Shown here piece by piece: positions 60,274-64,000 of a stretch of DNA of 64,000 nt. The stretch covers positions 1 to 64,000 of the forward strand of contig CADAUZ010000028.1 of the NCBI GenBank assembly GCA_902791215.1. The letters are read 5' to 3'. The position numbers were made by a program, and so were the translations under genes. Numbering within the stretch: the first letter of the stretch is position 1; every line of letters begins with the position of its first letter. The stretch comes from Oscillospiraceae bacterium. Its GTDB lineage: Bacteria > Bacillota > Clostridia > Oscillospirales > Oscillospiraceae. Below the pieces are notes generated by a model. It did not search any database and was not told the DNA's origin. It saw only the letters and a program-made list of their open reading frames with translations.

Positions 60274-60436
60274 TTACGGCAACTCCGCACAATGCGGCAA
60301 GAGCAGATTCCGAGAAAATATGGGTTCTGATGATGACACTTTTTCGCAGATGTACTTTGTGTACCTCAAGAAAAAGTGACGAAATCAGGGCTCATATTTT
60401 CCGGAAGATGCCGCAGGCGTATTGTGCGGTGTTGCC

Positions 60437-60440
<4 letters not shown>
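60274..60440. repeat. Palindromic intergenic element, copy 3
   Basis: A ~167-bp copy with a slightly altered left end (TTACGGCAACTCCGC) and right end GTGTTGCCTTA. Its right end supplies the typA stop codon (TTA at 60,437-60,439). It lies between opp promoter and typA. Confidence 0.88.
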
Positions 60441-62257
<1,817 letters not shown>

Positions 62258-62388
62258 AAAAGCAAAACTCCCTTGATTTGTACATTTCAACACGAAAAGA
62301 AAGTTTAACACCTGAGAAAGCGTTTTGCAAGATTTTTCTTTTCCTTCTATTACAAAAATGCCCGATTGGTGCGGTCGTCAAATCGCGC

Positions 62389-62417
62389 TTGTCTTTTCCG
62401 GCATCGGGGCATATAAT
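62389..62417 (+). promoter_or_regulatory. Promoter of the glycosyltransferase gene
   Basis: TTGTCT (62,389-62,394) and TATAAT (62,412-62,417) with a 17-bp spacer, 35 bp before the start. Confidence 0.65.
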
Positions 62418-62451
62418 TTCTTATATATCATCAACACGACAGGAAAAGCCC

Positions 62452-63981
62452 ATGAAGCTCACGAAAACCGAAAAGTGCATATTCTTCCTGCTGCTCGCGC
62501 TCGGCATCTTTGTGCGGCTTTACCGCTTCGGCTCGGCCCCGCCGGGGCTCAACCAGGACGAGGCCTTCGCCGCCTATGACGCCTGGGCGCTGCTGCATTA
62601 CGGCGCCGACAGCTCCCTGCACCGCTTCCCGGTCTATCTTACCGCCTGGGGCAGCGGCATGAACGCGCTGGAAAGCTATCTCATGATCCCCTTCCTTGCC
62701 CTCTTTGGCGTGAAAACCTGGGTCATCCGCCTGCCGCAGCTCCTTCTTGCGCTGTGCGCCCTGCCCGCCGCCTTTTCGGTGGGGCGGCGCCTCGACGGAA
62801 AGCGCGGGGGGCTTTGTGCCCTCGCGGTGCTCTCGCTCTGCCCGTGGCACATCCTGCTCTCCCGCTGGGCGCTGGAATCCAACATGGCGCCGAATCTGCT
62901 GCTTCTGGGCCTGTGCTTCTTTCTGAAAGGGAAAGAGGACGGGCGCTTTCTGCCGGTCTCGGCCCTGTGCTACGGTCTCGCCCTTTACGCCTACTCCGCG
63001 ATCTGGCCCGTGATGCCGCTGCTGCTGGGGCTGATGCTGGTGTACCTGCGGCCGAAGGCGGACCGGTGGCTGCTCTGCTCCGGGGTGATCCTCGCGGTGC
63101 TGGCCCTGCCGCTGGTAGGCTTTCTCGCGGTCAACTACGGCCTTGTCGATGAATTTTCCGTCGGCCCCTTCTCGGTGCCGCGCCTGGTGCAGATGCGCTC
63201 CGGAGAGATTTCCCTTTCCCATGTGCCGGACAATCTCAAAACCATGCTGCGCATCCTGCTCACCCAGTCGGACGGGCTCAAGTGGAACAGCGCCGGGAGC
63301 TTCGGGCTATTCTATCCGGCGGCGCTGCCCTTCGGCCTGCTGGGGCTTGGTGCGCTTTTGTACCGCGGCTTTACCGCCCTGCGCGACCGCCGCTATGACC
63401 CGGCGGTGCTGCTGCTCGTCTGGCTCTTTACCGGTGCGGGGCTCACGGCGCTCATCTCGGTGAACATCAACCGCATGAACTTTCTCGTCATGCCCGCCGC
63501 CCTCTCCGTCGCCTTCGGCGCGGAGACCGCCCTGCGGCTGCTGGGACGTTACGCCCGCGTCGGCGCGGCGCTGCTGCTTGCGGGGCTGCTTACGTTCTTC
63601 GGCTTTTTCGCGCGGTACTATTTTACAGACTATGCCCCTTCCCTGAACGGGGAGTTCACCGCCGGCTGGGACGAGGCGCTGGACACGGCCCTCCGGCACG
63701 ACGGCACAGTCTACGTCACCCGCGCGCTGCATTACCCGAAGCTGCTGCTCAAGTCGGAGACGAGCCCGCAGGCATTCAACGACACGGTGGAATACGAATA
63801 CTACCCCGCCCAGTATCTCAGTCCCCGCCGCTTCGGGCGTTTCGTGTATGTCGACGACGCCGCGCCGCCCTTTGACATGGACGGCACGTATGTACTCTGG
63901 AACGGTGCCCCCGCGGAGAAATTCCTGAACGCGGGCTTCACGGTGGAGCGCATCGGCTGCTTCGATGTGGTGTATAAATGA
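62452..63981 (+). CDS. GT39/ArnT-like membrane glycosyltransferase
   Basis: A 509-residue protein with about eleven membrane helices. The first external loop has PPGLNQDEAFAAYDAWALLH with the Asp-Glu pair expected in the GT-C fold of the GT39/PMT family, followed by RLPQLLLALCALPAAFSVGR. Family members transfer sugar from a polyprenyl-phosphate donor to protein or envelope polymer. The C-terminal ~90 residues (from about 415) form an external soluble domain. AGGAAAA lies about 7 nt before the ATG. The acceptor is unknown. Confidence 0.8.
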   Translation: MKLTKTEKCIFFLLLALGIFVRLYRFGSAPPGLNQDEAFAAYDAWALLHYGADSSLHRFPVYLTAWGSGMNALESYLMIPFLALFGVKTWVIRLPQLLLALCALPAAFSVGRRLDGKRGGLCALAVLSLCPWHILLSRWALESNMAPNLLLLGLCFFLKGKEDGRFLPVSALCYGLALYAYSAIWPVMPLLLGLMLVYLRPKADRWLLCSGVILAVLALPLVGFLAVNYGLVDEFSVGPFSVPRLVQMRSGEISLSHVPDNLKTMLRILLTQSDGLKWNSAGSFGLFYPAALPFGLLGLGALLYRGFTALRDRRYDPAVLLLVWLFTGAGLTALISVNINRMNFLVMPAALSVAFGAETALRLLGRYARVGAALLLAGLLTFFGFFARYYFTDYAPSLNGEFTAGWDEALDTALRHDGTVYVTRALHYPKLLLKSETSPQAFNDTVEYEYYPAQYLSPRRFGRFVYVDDAAPPFDMDGTYVLWNGAPAEKFLNAGFTVERIGCFDVVYK

Positions 63982-64000
63982 AAACAGGAGTTGTGAAAAA

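Overview
The window looks like chromosomal DNA of a spore-forming, GC-rich Clostridium relative, probably in or near the Oscillospiraceae. The evidence is the C-terminal part of the sporulation sigma factor SigG, a SAM-I riboswitch on metK, a glmS-type ribozyme, a Rex repressor, and two families of intergenic palindromic repeats of a kind common in such genomes. No rRNA or tRNA gene was recognised.

Positions 1 to about 11,635 are the right-hand part of an integrated mobile element whose left end lies outside the window. From left to right it carries a multi-branched stem structure (49-229), a 22-bp-phased TTGGTRTCA repeat array (289-425), a sigma-like protein and an XRE regulator with a large operator, a WYL regulator divergent from an AT-rich DarTG toxin-antitoxin pair, an orphan HicB, a small XRE gene plus the remnant of a second one, a ParM/ParR-type partition operon with a repeat-rich centromere/operator, a MobV relaxase and a large serine recombinase. 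The recombinase abuts the 3' 165 codons of sigG (11,636-12,133). The first ~95 codons of sigG are missing here, so the element appears to sit inside sigG. This is the arrangement of the sigK skin element of Bacillus, but in a forespore sigma gene.

From 12.1 to 34 kb the chromosome is rich in uptake systems: a livKHMGF branched-chain amino acid ABC operon; a TAXI-type TRAP transporter with DUF1850 protein and a divergent LysR regulator; a DctPQM TRAP transporter; and a glycerophosphodiesterase whose promoter closely resembles that of dctP. Between them are sn-glycerol-1-phosphate dehydrogenase, nagB preceded by a glmS-type self-cleaving ribozyme, a Sel1-repeat protein, MgtC, DegV and YoaK-like proteins.

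From 34 to 54 kb the genes are mostly housekeeping: trmB-xth-dusB, an ECF sigma/anti-sigma pair, rex, a HAD phosphatase with mnmE, a coiled-coil protein, metK under a SAM-I riboswitch, a His-rich CsoR regulator, an SdpR/SdpI pair with two 20-bp operators, a lipoprotein, an HtrA protease, a FliB-like protein, galactokinase, and pnp-rpsO. From 54 to 64 kb there is an oppBCDFA peptide transporter, typA and a GT39-family membrane glycosyltransferase.

Three copies of a ~167-bp imperfect palindrome (29,515; 55,924; 60,274) sit exactly at gene 3' ends, and two of them supply the stop codon of the neighbouring gene. The observations most worth following up are the sigG interruption and the glmS-type ribozyme on nagB instead of glmS.
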